A stretch of 64,000 nucleotides of DNA from Flavihumibacter cheonanensis (GTDB taxonomy: Bacteria; Bacteroidota; Bacteroidia; Chitinophagales; Chitinophagaceae), in the NCBI RefSeq assembly GCF_022352215.1, contig NZ_JAKRWF010000001.1, forward strand, positions 868,001-932,000. Reading direction: 5' to 3'. The notes under the pieces are model-generated. The model was not told where the DNA came from. It was given only the letters and a program-made list of their open reading frames with translations, and did no database searches. The position numbers were made by a program, and so were the translations under genes. Of this stretch, positions 53,507 to 62,832 are shown in pieces (within the stretch, counting starts at the first letter, position 1; each line of letters begins with the position of its first letter).

Positions 53507-55357
53507 TTATTTTAGTTCCAGCACCAGCATTGATAAAGGGCGTAAGCTAATGGATCCTGTTAAGGAATAGCTAGCTCCAGTGGGGATATCGATCCCTTGG
53601 TTGAAGCCTGCTGTACGTTCATGGAAGCGTTTCCCTTCAATGGTTTTGGATTCCGTCATGGTATTTATGATGCACATGATGGTTTGGTTGCCATCGTACC
53701 GGAAATACACATATACACCATCTTCCGGAACAAATTGCATCAGTTTGCCCGTTTGAAGGGCTGTTGATTTTTTGCGGAATTGTGCCAACTTGCGGATATG
53801 GTTGAAAATCGCATTTTCTTTATCTGTTCGACCAGCGGCGGTAAACTTGTTCTCCTTATCACCGGGCCACCCACCTTTAAAATCCAGGCGAACCCAACCG
53901 TCCGGATTGGTAAAACCTGTCATCAGAATTTCATTTCCATAATACAATTGAGGAATTCCACGGAAAGTCAATAACCAGCTCAATGCCATTTTGTATTTTG
54001 CCGTATCCTCTCCTATTACACTGTAGAAACGTGCAAGGTCGTGGTTATCCAGGAAGATTACCTGTTTCATCGGATCCTTGTACATATAATCCTGCGCTGT
54101 TGTGGTATAGAGCTTATTTACACCGTCAGTCCAGCCGAATGGTTTGGTCAAAGATTCCTGAATACCATAAAAAAGGGTTTGAAAATCGGTGGTGCCGGGC
54201 AGGTTACTTTTGAAGGGTACATCACCCAGCGTGTTTTCAGTAAAATAAGCCTGGTTGGGAACACCGTGAACCCAGGTTTCACCAAAAATACTGATTCGTG
54301 GATATTCCTCCAGCAATGCTTTGTTGCAACGATTCATAAAATCAAGATCATTGTAGATATAGGTATCCACTCTCCATCCATCGACCCCGAATTCCTCTAC
54401 GCTCCAGATTGCATGCTGGATGAGGAAATTCGCTACATAGGGATTGCCCTGGTTCAGGTCGGGCATCATAGGTGTGAACCAGCCATCCAGCATTTTCGTT
54501 TTATCAGCCTGGCTGGCATACGGGTCAAATAATACCTGGTCTTTGTAATTGGTTCCAGTGTACGATGGCCACTCATGCAACCAGTCCTTCATTGGTTTGT
54601 CCTGCACGAAGAAATGATAAAGCCCTGTATGGTTGTAGATGACATCCTGGATCAACTTCATGCCGCGTTTATGTAACTCATCACTAAGTCGAAGGTAATC
54701 TTCGTTTGTGCCTATCCGTGGTTCCACCTTATAATGATTGGTGATGGCATAGCCATGCTCGGTACGATCCGGCATATTGTTCTGCCAAACGGGCAGGCTC
54801 CAAAGAGCAGTTATACCCAGGTCCTGCAGGTAGTCAAGATGGTTGATGATACCTTGTAAATCCCCTCCATGGCGGTGGAAGATAGAATCGCGGTTCAGTG
54901 TCTGATCAAGTAGTCCGGGCATTTTGTCATTGGCAGGATTGCCATTGCTGAAACGATCCGGGATTAATAAATACACCAGGTCTTCTGAACGAACTCCCTG
55001 CGCATAGGTGACACCGTTACCTGTACGGCGTGCTTTTAATGGCAGGGCTGCTTTCATTGTATTTTTACCCAGTTTACTGCTGATTTCCAGTTTGCCGGGT
55101 TTGGCGGCACTGGAAACTATTAAATCGATGAACACATAATTTGGGTTTTCGGCAGGTTGTATTTTCTCCACAACAACACCCGGGTAGTCTGCAACAGTAA
55201 TAATCCCTTTTCCAAAATCCTTACCATGAACCATTACCTGCACTTTCGGATTTTTCATTCCCACCCACCAGTTCGTTGGGTAACAATTGATTTCCTGGGC
55301 AATGGCAACAAAACTTGCCAATACCACCACCATTAAAAGACAAACTCTTTTCAACAT
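53507..55357 (-). CDS. GH13 alpha-amylase/neopullulanase-type glycosidase, exported
   Basis: 616 residues from the ATG at 55357. A signal peptide (MLKRVCLLMVVVLASFVAIAQ) precedes an N-terminal Ig-like domain of the cyclomaltodextrinase type (about 22-115) and a GH13 catalytic domain. Catalytic residues are nucleophile Asp331 (WRVDTYIYND), acid/base Glu360 (FGETWVHG) and Asp440 (LDNHDLARF). The pattern HRHGGDLQGIINHLDYLQDLG is typical of SusA/neopullulanase. It cuts maltooligosaccharides or pullulan in the periplasm. The MFS gene upstream (24 bases) would carry the products inward. No SusCD pair for starch is in this window. Confidence 0.93.
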   Translation of the reverse strand: MLKRVCLLMVVVLASFVAIAQEINCYPTNWWVGMKNPKVQVMVHGKDFGKGIITVADYPGVVVEKIQPAENPNYVFIDLIVSSAAKPGKLEISSKLGKNTMKAALPLKARRTGNGVTYAQGVRSEDLVYLLIPDRFSNGNPANDKMPGLLDQTLNRDSIFHRHGGDLQGIINHLDYLQDLGITALWSLPVWQNNMPDRTEHGYAITNHYKVEPRIGTNEDYLRLSDELHKRGMKLIQDVIYNHTGLYHFFVQDKPMKDWLHEWPSYTGTNYKDQVLFDPYASQADKTKMLDGWFTPMMPDLNQGNPYVANFLIQHAIWSVEEFGVDGWRVDTYIYNDLDFMNRCNKALLEEYPRISIFGETWVHGVPNQAYFTENTLGDVPFKSNLPGTTDFQTLFYGIQESLTKPFGWTDGVNKLYTTTAQDYMYKDPMKQVIFLDNHDLARFYSVIGEDTAKYKMALSWLLTFRGIPQLYYGNEILMTGFTNPDGWVRLDFKGGWPGDKENKFTAAGRTDKENAIFNHIRKLAQFRKKSTALQTGKLMQFVPEDGVYVYFRYDGNQTIMCIINTMTESKTIEGKRFHERTAGFNQGIDIPTGASYSLTGSISLRPLSMLVLELK

Positions 55358-55381
55358 ATGAAGCAATTAAAAAATATAAGA

Positions 55382-56791
55382 TCAGGATTCGGCTAGTATT
55401 CGTTTTTTCTCCTGTTGGATTTTAATCCAGCCTTCATCGTACACGAACAGCACACTGATAGCAGCGCAAATCATGAAAAAGCCTGCCAGTACGATGGCGT
55501 AGATTGGCTGACCATCGTAAATGTTTTTTACAATCCATCCGTTGACCAAACCGTTTACAATTTGAGGGAGGGTGATGAAGAAATTGAAAATGCCCATGTA
55601 GATACCCAGTTTGCCTGCCGGAATGGATCCTGATAAAATAACATAGGGCATGGCGAGAATACTGGCCCAGGCCAGTCCCACTCCTACCATTGAAAATTTC
55701 AGCATCGTAGGATCTTTCAGAAAATAAATGGAAATCAGGCCAATGCCCCCTGCAAATAGAGAAATTGCATGGGTCATTTTACGACCAAACTGGCGGGCTA
55801 CGATTGGAAGCATCAATGCGTATATCATCGCTACGAAATTATATACGCCAAAAGCCGAACTAACTTTATTTCCGGCATCGTTGTATTCAACAGACTTTGA
55901 ATAGTCACCCGATAATCCGTAAACATGGGTGGCTACAGCATCTGTTGTAAATACCCACATACTGAATAGTGCAAACCAGCTGAAGAATTGAACCAGTCCC
56001 AGTTGTTTCATAGTCCTGGGCATTTTTCCAAAATCTTTGAAGATATCGAGCAGGCTGGATTTCTCCTGCGAATGATCCGGCTTCCCGTGATATTTTTCAT
56101 ATTCTGCGGGCGGATATTCTTTCGAATAAAAAACAGTTATCAGAATGGCGGCCATGAAAACGGCGGCCCCGATGTAAAAGGAGTATTTGATATTATCAGC
56201 TACACCGGATTCACCGGCTTCTTTACTGAATCCGGATTCAGCAAGCAATTCGGGAAGTATGGATCCTACCACGGCACCCAGTCCGATTAAAAAAGTCTGG
56301 ATACTGAACCCCAGCGTACTTTGTTTATCCGACAAATTATCCGCTACCAGGGCCCGGAAGGGTTCCATCGCGATATTAAAAGAAGCATCCATTACCATCA
56401 CCATACCGGCACCAATCCAGAGTGCAGGAATCAGGCCGGCAAGGCTGCCGGAATTTGGTAAAAAGATCAGTGCCAGGGATGATAAAATCGCGCCTGTTAA
56501 AAAATAAGGTTTCCGACGGCCTATCCTGTTCCAGGTTTTATCACTATAATGACCGATGATGGGTTGAACAATCATGCCTACAACCGGTGCCACCAGCCAA
56601 AAGGCCGGCAGGTGTTCTACATCTGCTCCAAAAGAGCGCAGAATTCTGCTGGTATTACCATTTTGTAAAGCAAAGCCAAATTGGATTCCCAGAAAGCCAA
56701 AACTCATGGTGACAATCTGGGCAATGGAAAGCGTAGGTTTGGGAATTAATCCCGTTTTAGGTTGCCCGCCTGATGGAGCCGTTACCGCCAT
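55382..56791 (-). CDS. MFS transporter, SLC45-type (probable maltose/disaccharide importer)
   Basis: 469 residues from the ATG at 56791 (MAVTAPSGGQPK). The upstream 39 codons of the open frame come from the repeat block and are not credible coding sequence. About 12 transmembrane helices are visible. IVTMSFGFLGIQFGFALQNG at the first helix and GHYSDKTWNRIGRRKPY (RxGRRxP motif) are marks of the SLC45/sucrose-proton symporter branch. The gene is upstream of the GH13 gene and downstream of glgA-glgC, so maltose or maltodextrin transport across the inner membrane is likely. Confidence 0.88.
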   Translation of the reverse strand: MAVTAPSGGQPKTGLIPKPTLSIAQIVTMSFGFLGIQFGFALQNGNTSRILRSFGADVEHLPAFWLVAPVVGMIVQPIIGHYSDKTWNRIGRRKPYFLTGAILSSLALIFLPNSGSLAGLIPALWIGAGMVMVMDASFNIAMEPFRALVADNLSDKQSTLGFSIQTFLIGLGAVVGSILPELLAESGFSKEAGESGVADNIKYSFYIGAAVFMAAILITVFYSKEYPPAEYEKYHGKPDHSQEKSSLLDIFKDFGKMPRTMKQLGLVQFFSWFALFSMWVFTTDAVATHVYGLSGDYSKSVEYNDAGNKVSSAFGVYNFVAMIYALMLPIVARQFGRKMTHAISLFAGGIGLISIYFLKDPTMLKFSMVGVGLAWASILAMPYVILSGSIPAGKLGIYMGIFNFFITLPQIVNGLVNGWIVKNIYDGQPIYAIVLAGFFMICAAISVLFVYDEGWIKIQQEKKRILAES

Positions 56792-56851
56792 AGCAATCGT
56801 TTTATAATGTGTATGTATTACACAACGTCCGAAAATAAGGAAAAAAGACGA

Positions 56852-56950
56852 GTAGTGAAAGGTGAAAGGTGAAAAGTGAAATAAGAAAGGTGAAAAAAGT
56901 CCCCGCATTCAGGAAACCCTTTTCACCTTTCACTTTTCACCTTTCACTAC
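56852..56950. repeat. Long inverted repeat of GTGAAAGG units between glgC and the MFS gene
   Basis: GTAGTGAAAGGTGAAAGGTG-type sequence (56852-56881) is nearly the reverse complement of 56921-56950 (…CACCTTTCACTAC), with only A/G swaps. The arms are made of GTGAAAG repeats. It lies just downstream of the glgC stop and upstream of the MFS start, so it may act as a terminator or processing hairpin between them. Confidence 0.85.
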
Positions 56951-56952
56951 TT

Positions 56953-58230
56953 TTATATCACAAATCCATTTGGAATCACTGCACCTTTCTTAACTACTAC
57001 AATTCCATCTTTCACCGTGTATAAGGCATGATCACAGTTTTCAAGGTGAGAGCCACCATTGATACGAACATCATCACCTATGCGAACATTTTTGTCTACG
57101 ATCGCATTTTTAATATAGCAACGATCTCCAATACCAAGGATTGGTTGTCCGTTCTGGCGGGCGAGGTTCATATCCGGAATGGTTTCGAAATAATCATTTC
57201 CCATCAGGTAACTGTTCACTACCGTTGAACCATTTCCAATGCGGGAACGAATTCCAACTACGGTATTTTCCACTCTGGAGGCATTAATTATGGAGCCTTC
57301 AGCAATTACTGTTTTTTCCAGGGTAGAACCACTGATTTTTGCCGGAGGCAGCATCCGTGCACGGGTATAAATTGCATTTTTGTTATCAAAAAGATTGAAC
57401 TCGGGAATGTCCTTAGTCAGGCTGATATTGGCCTCAAAGAAGGAATAGATATTTCCGATATCTGTCCAGTAACCATCATATTGATAAGAACAAACCTTGT
57501 ATTTATGAATGGACTCCGGGATGATTTCCTTTCCAAAATCAGTGGCATCTTTTTTCTCGTTTTCCAGCAAATCGAATAGCAACTTGCGATTGAAAATATA
57601 GATACCCATAGAAGCCAGGTAATTTCGACCCTGATGGCGCATCTCATCACCTGTATCGCTGATCCAGTCTGCCAGGACATCCTTTTTGGGCTTTTCAACG
57701 AATGAGGTGATAAATCCGTCTGCCGCTTTCAGAATACCAAATTCAGGAGCTTCTCTTTCCGCCACCGGAATGGTAGCGATGGAGATATCAGCACCGCATT
57801 TTTTATGATTCTCCAGCATTTCGCTGAAATCCATCTGGTACAACTGATCACCAGAAAGAATTAAAACATATTCACTTTCAAAGGGTGTGATATGTCGCAG
57901 GCTTTGACGCACAGCATCTGCAGTTCCCTGGAACCAGGTCGGGTTATCCGGGGTTTGTTCTGCTGCCAGAATATCCACAAAAGCGGCGCTGAACGCACTA
58001 AAGTGGTAGGTGTTTTTGATATGTCGGTTCAGGGAAGCCGAATTGAATTGGGTTAGTACGAACATCCGGTTGATATTGGAGTTCATACAATTGGAAATAG
58101 GGATATCCACGAGTCGGTACTTCCCTGCGATCGGAACGGCGGGTTTACTTCTGCTGGCGGTCAGTGGGTAGAGGCGGGTACCTGCTCCACCCCCGAGAAT
58201 AACGGCAAGTATTTCTTTGCTGATTGACAT
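56953..58230 (-). CDS. glgC: Glucose-1-phosphate adenylyltransferase
   Basis: 425 residues. It makes ADP-glucose from ATP and glucose-1-phosphate, the committed step of glycogen synthesis. The nucleotidyl-transferase motif is LGGGAGTRLYPLTASRSKPAVPI (quoted start at about 12-30), with the Lys of KPAVPIAGKYRLVDIP. FVEKPKKD (about 165-172) binds the sugar phosphate. The C-terminal left-handed beta-helix covers about 300-425. It lies 45 bases downstream of glgA on the same strand, so glgA and glgC form one unit. Allosteric control by fructose-1,6-bisphosphate or AMP is likely but not visible. Confidence 0.96.
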   Translation of the reverse strand: MSISKEILAVILGGGAGTRLYPLTASRSKPAVPIAGKYRLVDIPISNCMNSNINRMFVLTQFNSASLNRHIKNTYHFSAFSAAFVDILAAEQTPDNPTWFQGTADAVRQSLRHITPFESEYVLILSGDQLYQMDFSEMLENHKKCGADISIATIPVAEREAPEFGILKAADGFITSFVEKPKKDVLADWISDTGDEMRHQGRNYLASMGIYIFNRKLLFDLLENEKKDATDFGKEIIPESIHKYKVCSYQYDGYWTDIGNIYSFFEANISLTKDIPEFNLFDNKNAIYTRARMLPPAKISGSTLEKTVIAEGSIINASRVENTVVGIRSRIGNGSTVVNSYLMGNDYFETIPDMNLARQNGQPILGIGDRCYIKNAIVDKNVRIGDDVRINGGSHLENCDHALYTVKDGIVVVKKGAVIPNGFVI

Positions 58231-58275
58231 ATCGTAAAATTTGGATTAAGACTGGTTTATGGTATTGTGGGCCTA

Positions 58276-59694
58276 TTAAGGTAATAAAGATTTGTATAAA
58301 TCGATGTATTGTTTCGCGCTTACATCCCAGCCGAAATCAAGTTCCATCAGTTTGCGCCGGATGCCGTCAAAGCGAAGCTGGTCTTCGTACAATTCCACCG
58401 CCCGGTATACACCATGTGTAATATCGCCCACACTGGCATTATTAAAGGAAATGCCATAACCGCCGGGTTCTCCGATATCAATGACCGTATCGCGCAGCCC
58501 GCCAGTACGACGAACAACAGGTACGGTTCCATAGCGCATGGCGTACAGTTGGTTGAGTCCGCAGGGTTCAACCCGGCTCGGCATCAACAGGAAATCTGCT
58601 CCCGCGTACATACGATGACTGAGTTGCTCGTTGTAACCGATTTTGGAATTATAGAACCCCATCCAGTAGGAACGCATATTTTCTAATTCCTGTTCAACAT
58701 GGCTTTCCCCACTACCCAGTACCAGGAAGTTCATACGCTGATCGATATAATAGAGTGAATCTCCGATGGCACGGGGTAATAAATCAGCAGCCTTCTCACC
58801 TACCAGTCGTCCAATGAAAACGAACAGCGGTTTGTCCGGATTGAGATTAAATTCAGCGCACAATGTTTCCTTATTTGCTCTCTTACCTGCTGCAAGGGAT
58901 TCAATAGAGTAGTGATCAGTCAGATAACTGTCGGTTTCAGGATTCCATACATCGCTGTCAATGCCATTAATAATACCGGCACATTTCCCTTTTTCGTATT
59001 CAAACAGCGCTTCCAGGCCATTACTGTCCTGCCGCATTTCATAAAGATAACTCCAGCTAACGGTGGTTACCTTCCAGGCACTTCGAATGCCTGCAGCAAG
59101 CGGGTTGATCATATTATTCCAGTCCAGTATACCCCAGCGCCAACCATCCCAATGCGGGATATAGTCCGACTTACTCCAATCCATCCAGCCCTGGTATTGA
59201 GCATTGTGGATTGTCAGCACGGTTGGAATATCTTCCAGGTTTGAATACTGATAGCAGTATTTCACCATAAAAGGAATAAGGGCTGTATGATGATCGTGCA
59301 CATGCAGAATATCCGGACGATGTTTCCAGGAACTGATCCAATCAACTACTGCGATCTGAAAGGAGGTGAACCGCTCGGTATCATCCGCGTAACCGTAAAT
59401 TTTTTCCCGATCCAACAGTCCGTTTATATCAACCAGGTATAAATCAAATCCGAGTTTATTGGTAGTTTCTTTGATGATGGTATAATCAAACCAGGTATTA
59501 CCCAGGTAGGCACTTGATTTATGAACTACCTCCCATTTGTTTTCATACAGGAACTTGGTCCGGTACATCGGCATCACAACTTTGTTGATATGACCGGCTT
59601 CTGTCAGGTACTTAGGTAAAGCGCCTACCACATCACCTAAACCGCCTGCCTTTGCCACGGGATAACATTCGGCTGAAACATGAAGAATCTCCAT
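58276..59694 (-). CDS. glgA: Glycogen synthase (starch synthase, GT5)
   Basis: 472 residues. It extends the alpha-1,4 chain of glycogen from ADP-glucose. The N-terminal glucosyl-donor motif is SAECYPVAKAGGLGDVVGALP (KxGGL type, about 7-26). The C-terminal domain has LFVFIGRLVGEKAADLLP and LMPSRVEPCGLNQLYAMRYGTVPVVRRTGGL, with the conserved Glu and TGGL. Both domains are complete. It heads the glgA-glgC unit and is divergent from the hexose transporter gene. Confidence 0.95.
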   Translation of the reverse strand: MEILHVSAECYPVAKAGGLGDVVGALPKYLTEAGHINKVVMPMYRTKFLYENKWEVVHKSSAYLGNTWFDYTIIKETTNKLGFDLYLVDINGLLDREKIYGYADDTERFTSFQIAVVDWISSWKHRPDILHVHDHHTALIPFMVKYCYQYSNLEDIPTVLTIHNAQYQGWMDWSKSDYIPHWDGWRWGILDWNNMINPLAAGIRSAWKVTTVSWSYLYEMRQDSNGLEALFEYEKGKCAGIINGIDSDVWNPETDSYLTDHYSIESLAAGKRANKETLCAEFNLNPDKPLFVFIGRLVGEKAADLLPRAIGDSLYYIDQRMNFLVLGSGESHVEQELENMRSYWMGFYNSKIGYNEQLSHRMYAGADFLLMPSRVEPCGLNQLYAMRYGTVPVVRRTGGLRDTVIDIGEPGGYGISFNNASVGDITHGVYRAVELYEDQLRFDGIRRKLMELDFGWDVSAKQYIDLYKSLLP

Positions 59695-59835
59695 ATAAAT
59701 AATTACGATTGAATATAATAAGAAAATAGATTGGGGGGACGATCAATTGAAAAAATTTCAGGCAAATGAAATTCTTCCTATTTTCACTGATTCAGTGCAA
59801 GATTTAATTGCCAAACCAAAAATCTGGATTTTATC

Positions 59836-61440
59836 ATGTCGCAAACCAAACAACCAACCAATACAGGTGCTCTAGCGACGCTTGTAATGGTGTTCTTTTT
59901 CTGGGGCTTTATTGCCGCTTCCAACAGTATTCTGATTCCATTCTGTAAAACGCACTTTGAATTAAATCAGTTTCAGAGCCAGTTGATCGGCTCAGCGTTT
60001 TATGGGGCCTATTTTATAGGCAGTCTGATTTTATTCATCGTTTCCAATAGTTTGGGATATGATATTTTAAACAAGATCGGTTATAAAAAAGGCATTATAT
60101 ACGGATTATGGATATCCGTATTGGGCGCCTTGCTAATCATTCCTTCTGCCAATGCCAACTCATTTCCTGCGCTACTTGGGTCATTGTTTGTAGTGGCTTT
60201 AGGGTTTTCTTTGCAGCAGACAGCTGCTCAGCCGTTCGCCATTGTGCTAGGTGATCCATCCACAGGTACACAGCGTCTGAACCTGGGTGGTGGTGTGAAC
60301 TCACTGGGTACTACCCTAGGCCCCATCATCGTGAGCTTTTTCCTTTTCGGATCGGTTTCTGATGTAGGGAAAGAAGTTACCATCACTAACATTAATACAC
60401 TATACATAATTGTTGCCGCTGTATTTGCAGCAGTTGCCCTGTTTTTCTCTTTTTCAAAAAATCTGCCGGATGGCAAAAACGACGAGCGGTTTGAAAAGGC
60501 CAATAAGGCGGCTGGTGCCCTGTTGATGATGACAGGTGTTATCCTGGCAATCATCCTGGTAGGACAGTTTACAGATACCAGCAAACTGGTGTTGCTATTG
60601 CTAACCCTGATCGCAGTTGTTGCTATTCTTTTTTACTCCAATGCTTCAGCGGTTAAGAGCCCTGAAGGCTGGGGCGCCATGCGTTATCAGCAATTGATCT
60701 ATGGGATGCTGGGGATCTTTGTATATGTAGGTGTGGAAGTAACCATTGACAACAACTTCGGTGCATTGCTGAAAACGCCCGGATATTTCAATGAAGTGGG
60801 ACTGGATGAAAGTGAAATCTCGCATTTTATATCCCTGTATTGGGGGAGTTTGATGATTGGTCGCTGGACAGGTGCCATTGGTGTATTCAATCTCTCGGCG
60901 ATGGGTAAACGAATTGCAACGATCGTAGTTCCCTTTATTGCTTTTGCTGTGGTCTTGTTTGCCAATCATCTCAAGGGAAATAATATCAGTGATCTTTATG
61001 GCTATTCAGTAGTTGTAGTAATCATGATCCTGGCGTTTTTCTATGGTCAGGAAAAACCTGTTAAAACCTTGCTGACAGTATCAGTTTTGGCTACCATTTT
61101 TATGCTGATTGGAGTCTTTACAAAAGGACTTATTTCTGTTTATGCCCTGATGGCAGGCGGTTTGTGTTGTTCGGTAATGTGGCCATCGATCTTTTCGCTG
61201 GCTGTTGCCGGATTGGGCAAATACACGAGCCAGGGTTCTGCTTTCCTGATAATGATGATTTTAGGTGGGGCCGTTATACCGCCATTACAGGGGGTACTTG
61301 GAGATATTAAGGATATGCATTTTTCTTATTTATTAGCGGCTGCCTGTTTTGCATTCCTTGCTTATCTTGCGATCAAACTTAAAAACGTATTAACCTCCCA
61401 GGGGCTGGATTTCGACAGCCAGATTGGTGGTGGACATTAA
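59836..61440 (+). CDS. Sugar MFS transporter (FHS family, glucose/galactose/fucose type)
   Basis: 534 residues with about 12 transmembrane helices. FFFWGFIAASNSILIPFCK at the first helix and the loop around QSQLIGSAFYGAYFIGSL are those of the fucose-galactose-glucose:proton symporter (GluP/FucP) family. QTAAQPFAIVLG is another landmark. It moves a monosaccharide inward by proton symport at the inner membrane. The ROK kinase gene starts 12 bases downstream, so uptake is paired with phosphorylation; glucose is the most likely substrate in this glycogen-rich region. Confidence 0.9.
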   Translation: MSQTKQPTNTGALATLVMVFFFWGFIAASNSILIPFCKTHFELNQFQSQLIGSAFYGAYFIGSLILFIVSNSLGYDILNKIGYKKGIIYGLWISVLGALLIIPSANANSFPALLGSLFVVALGFSLQQTAAQPFAIVLGDPSTGTQRLNLGGGVNSLGTTLGPIIVSFFLFGSVSDVGKEVTITNINTLYIIVAAVFAAVALFFSFSKNLPDGKNDERFEKANKAAGALLMMTGVILAIILVGQFTDTSKLVLLLLTLIAVVAILFYSNASAVKSPEGWGAMRYQQLIYGMLGIFVYVGVEVTIDNNFGALLKTPGYFNEVGLDESEISHFISLYWGSLMIGRWTGAIGVFNLSAMGKRIATIVVPFIAFAVVLFANHLKGNNISDLYGYSVVVVIMILAFFYGQEKPVKTLLTVSVLATIFMLIGVFTKGLISVYALMAGGLCCSVMWPSIFSLAVAGLGKYTSQGSAFLIMMILGGAVIPPLQGVLGDIKDMHFSYLLAAACFAFLAYLAIKLKNVLTSQGLDFDSQIGGGH

Positions 61441-61452
61441 TTGCAAGCGAAC

Positions 61453-62448
61453 ATGAGCATGACTAAAATTCCTTTAGAATACGCCATTGGTGTGGATATC
61501 GGTGGCACTAATACCAAGTGTGGTATTGTGAATCGTCGTGGTGAAGTACTGCAGTATGAACAGTTATCAACACCGGAATATGAAAATCCGGAGGCCTTTG
61601 TGGATGCACTTTGTGTACGGCTGAATCTGATGATTGAAAAAGTCGGAGGAATTGAGCTGATCAAGGGTATTGGTATTGGTGCGCCAAATGGCAATTATTA
61701 CACCGGAACTATTGAATACGCTCCGAATCTGCGCTGGGTGGGCGTAGTTCCCCTGGCAGATATGGTTAGCCAGCGCATGGGCCTGGCAACTGCCCTTACT
61801 AACGATGCCAATGCGGCAGCAGTGGGTGAAATGCAATATGGAGCGGCCAAAGGCATGCGCGATTTCATCACCATTACCCTCGGTACCGGTGTTGGAAGTG
61901 GCATTGTGGCAAACGGTCAGCTTATTTATGGCCACGATGGTTTTGCCGGCGAACTGGGACATACGATTATTCGTCCGGGTGGCCGACCTCACTGGTCAAC
62001 CCAACTCAAAGGTTCCCTGGAAGCCTATGCTTCCGCTACTGGTGTTGTGTTAACTGCAAAAGAAATGCTACAGCAAGAACCGGAGAAACCCAGTATGTTG
62101 CGCAAGTACAATTTAGAGGAGTTAACCAGCAAACAAATTTTCGATTGTGCTATGCAGGGAGATGAGATTTCCCAATCGGTGTATCGGTTTACAGGACAGA
62201 TTCTCGGCGAATCCCTGGCCAATTTTGTAATGTTTTCTTCTCCGGAAGCGATCATCCTGTTCGGTGGACTAATCAAAGCCGGTAATCTTATTTTTGATCC
62301 AACGATTGAACACATGGAGCGGAACCTGCTGCCCATCTTCAAGAATAAAGTGAAGGTAATCAAGAGTGACCTTCATGAGGCAGATGCCGCCATTCTGGGA
62401 GCGAGCGCATTGGTGTGGGAGATGAAGCAGAGTAGTTCGTCGCTATGA
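61453..62448 (+). CDS. ROK-family sugar kinase (probable glucokinase)
   Basis: 331 residues from the ATG at 61453; the frame could extend to a TTG at 61441, which is less likely. The phosphate-binding motif is GVDIGGTNTKCG (13-24), the second ATP-site motif TLGTGVGSGIV (about 143-153), and the ROK segment DGFAGELGHTI (His170). Unusually the zinc site CxCGxxGCxE is missing: the aligned stretch reads GRPHWSTQLKGSLEAYAS (177-194), with Ser and no cysteines. It is directly downstream of the sugar transporter, so it probably phosphorylates the imported hexose. GlcNAc from the nan pathway is an alternative substrate. Confidence 0.85.
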   Translation: MSMTKIPLEYAIGVDIGGTNTKCGIVNRRGEVLQYEQLSTPEYENPEAFVDALCVRLNLMIEKVGGIELIKGIGIGAPNGNYYTGTIEYAPNLRWVGVVPLADMVSQRMGLATALTNDANAAAVGEMQYGAAKGMRDFITITLGTGVGSGIVANGQLIYGHDGFAGELGHTIIRPGGRPHWSTQLKGSLEAYASATGVVLTAKEMLQQEPEKPSMLRKYNLEELTSKQIFDCAMQGDEISQSVYRFTGQILGESLANFVMFSSPEAIILFGGLIKAGNLIFDPTIEHMERNLLPIFKNKVKVIKSDLHEADAAILGASALVWEMKQSSSSL

Positions 62449-62452
62449 GGAA

Positions 62453-62524
62453 GTGAGATGTCAGACGTGAGACGTGAAAAGTGAAAGGTGAAACGTGAAA
62501 GATTGTGAAAGGTGAAAGGTGAAA
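62453..62524. repeat. Degenerate GTGAAAG/GACGTGA repeat block after the ROK gene
   Basis: Sequence after the stop codon reads GTGAGATGTCAGACGTGAGA, then GTGAAAAGTGAAAGGTGAAA and further GTGAAAGG units. It is built from 7-base units with few changes and is the reverse complement in type of the block at 62773-62830. It belongs to the same family as 42316-42346 and 56852-56950. Confidence 0.8.
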
Positions 62525-62561
62525 ACGGAGTCGGGATTTGCGGCTCAGATTCAAATAATTT

Positions 62562-62593
62562 CCCGGTCAAATTTAACTTGACCGGGATTTTTT
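62562..62593 (+). terminator. Rho-independent terminator after the ROK gene
   Basis: CCCGGTCAA (62562-62570), loop ATTTAAC, TTGACCGGG (62578-62586), followed by ATTTTTTATT. Classic stem and T-run for the plus strand. Confidence 0.88.
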
Positions 62594-62772
62594 ATTATTA
62601 AGTCCTAAATAAACCAGTCTTTCCAGATTTTTATTGGTGGTTATATGTATCAGCTTCCAAGCAAAGCATTGCCTGTAAGTAACGATACTAGTTGAATCAT
62701 TTTGTGTAGGGTATAATTACAATTGTTCCTTGTGTTTGAGTTTGATAAGGCTGCTCAAAGATTTGAGTTCTT

Positions 62773-62832
62773 CTCACGTCTCACGTCTCACGTCTCACAT
62801 TTTACCATTTTCACCTTTCACCTTTCACCTTC
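62773..62832. repeat. Inverted counterpart repeat block at the end of the phosphodiester glycosidase gene
   Basis: Reads TCTCACGTCTCACGTCTCAC and then TTTTCACCTTTCACCTTTCA. It is the reverse orientation of the 62453-62524 block and overlaps the last codons of the minus-strand gene, giving its C-terminus KVKGER and stop. Confidence 0.8.

Larger units (their letters stand above)
62449..62810. other. Non-coding 362-base gap between the ROK and phosphodiester glycosidase genes
   Basis: The gap between two convergent genes holds a repeat block after the ROK stop (62453-62524), a terminator (62562-62593), about 170 bases (62600-62770) in which no gene, hairpin or repeat was seen, and a second repeat block (62773-62830) running into the end of the neighbouring gene. 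Confidence 0.7.

Noticed and set aside
56792-56908. N-terminal extension of the SLC45-like MFS transporter
   Set aside because: The extra 39 codons translate the GTGAAAG repeat (phenylalanine- and histidine-rich) and a clear start follows at 56791.
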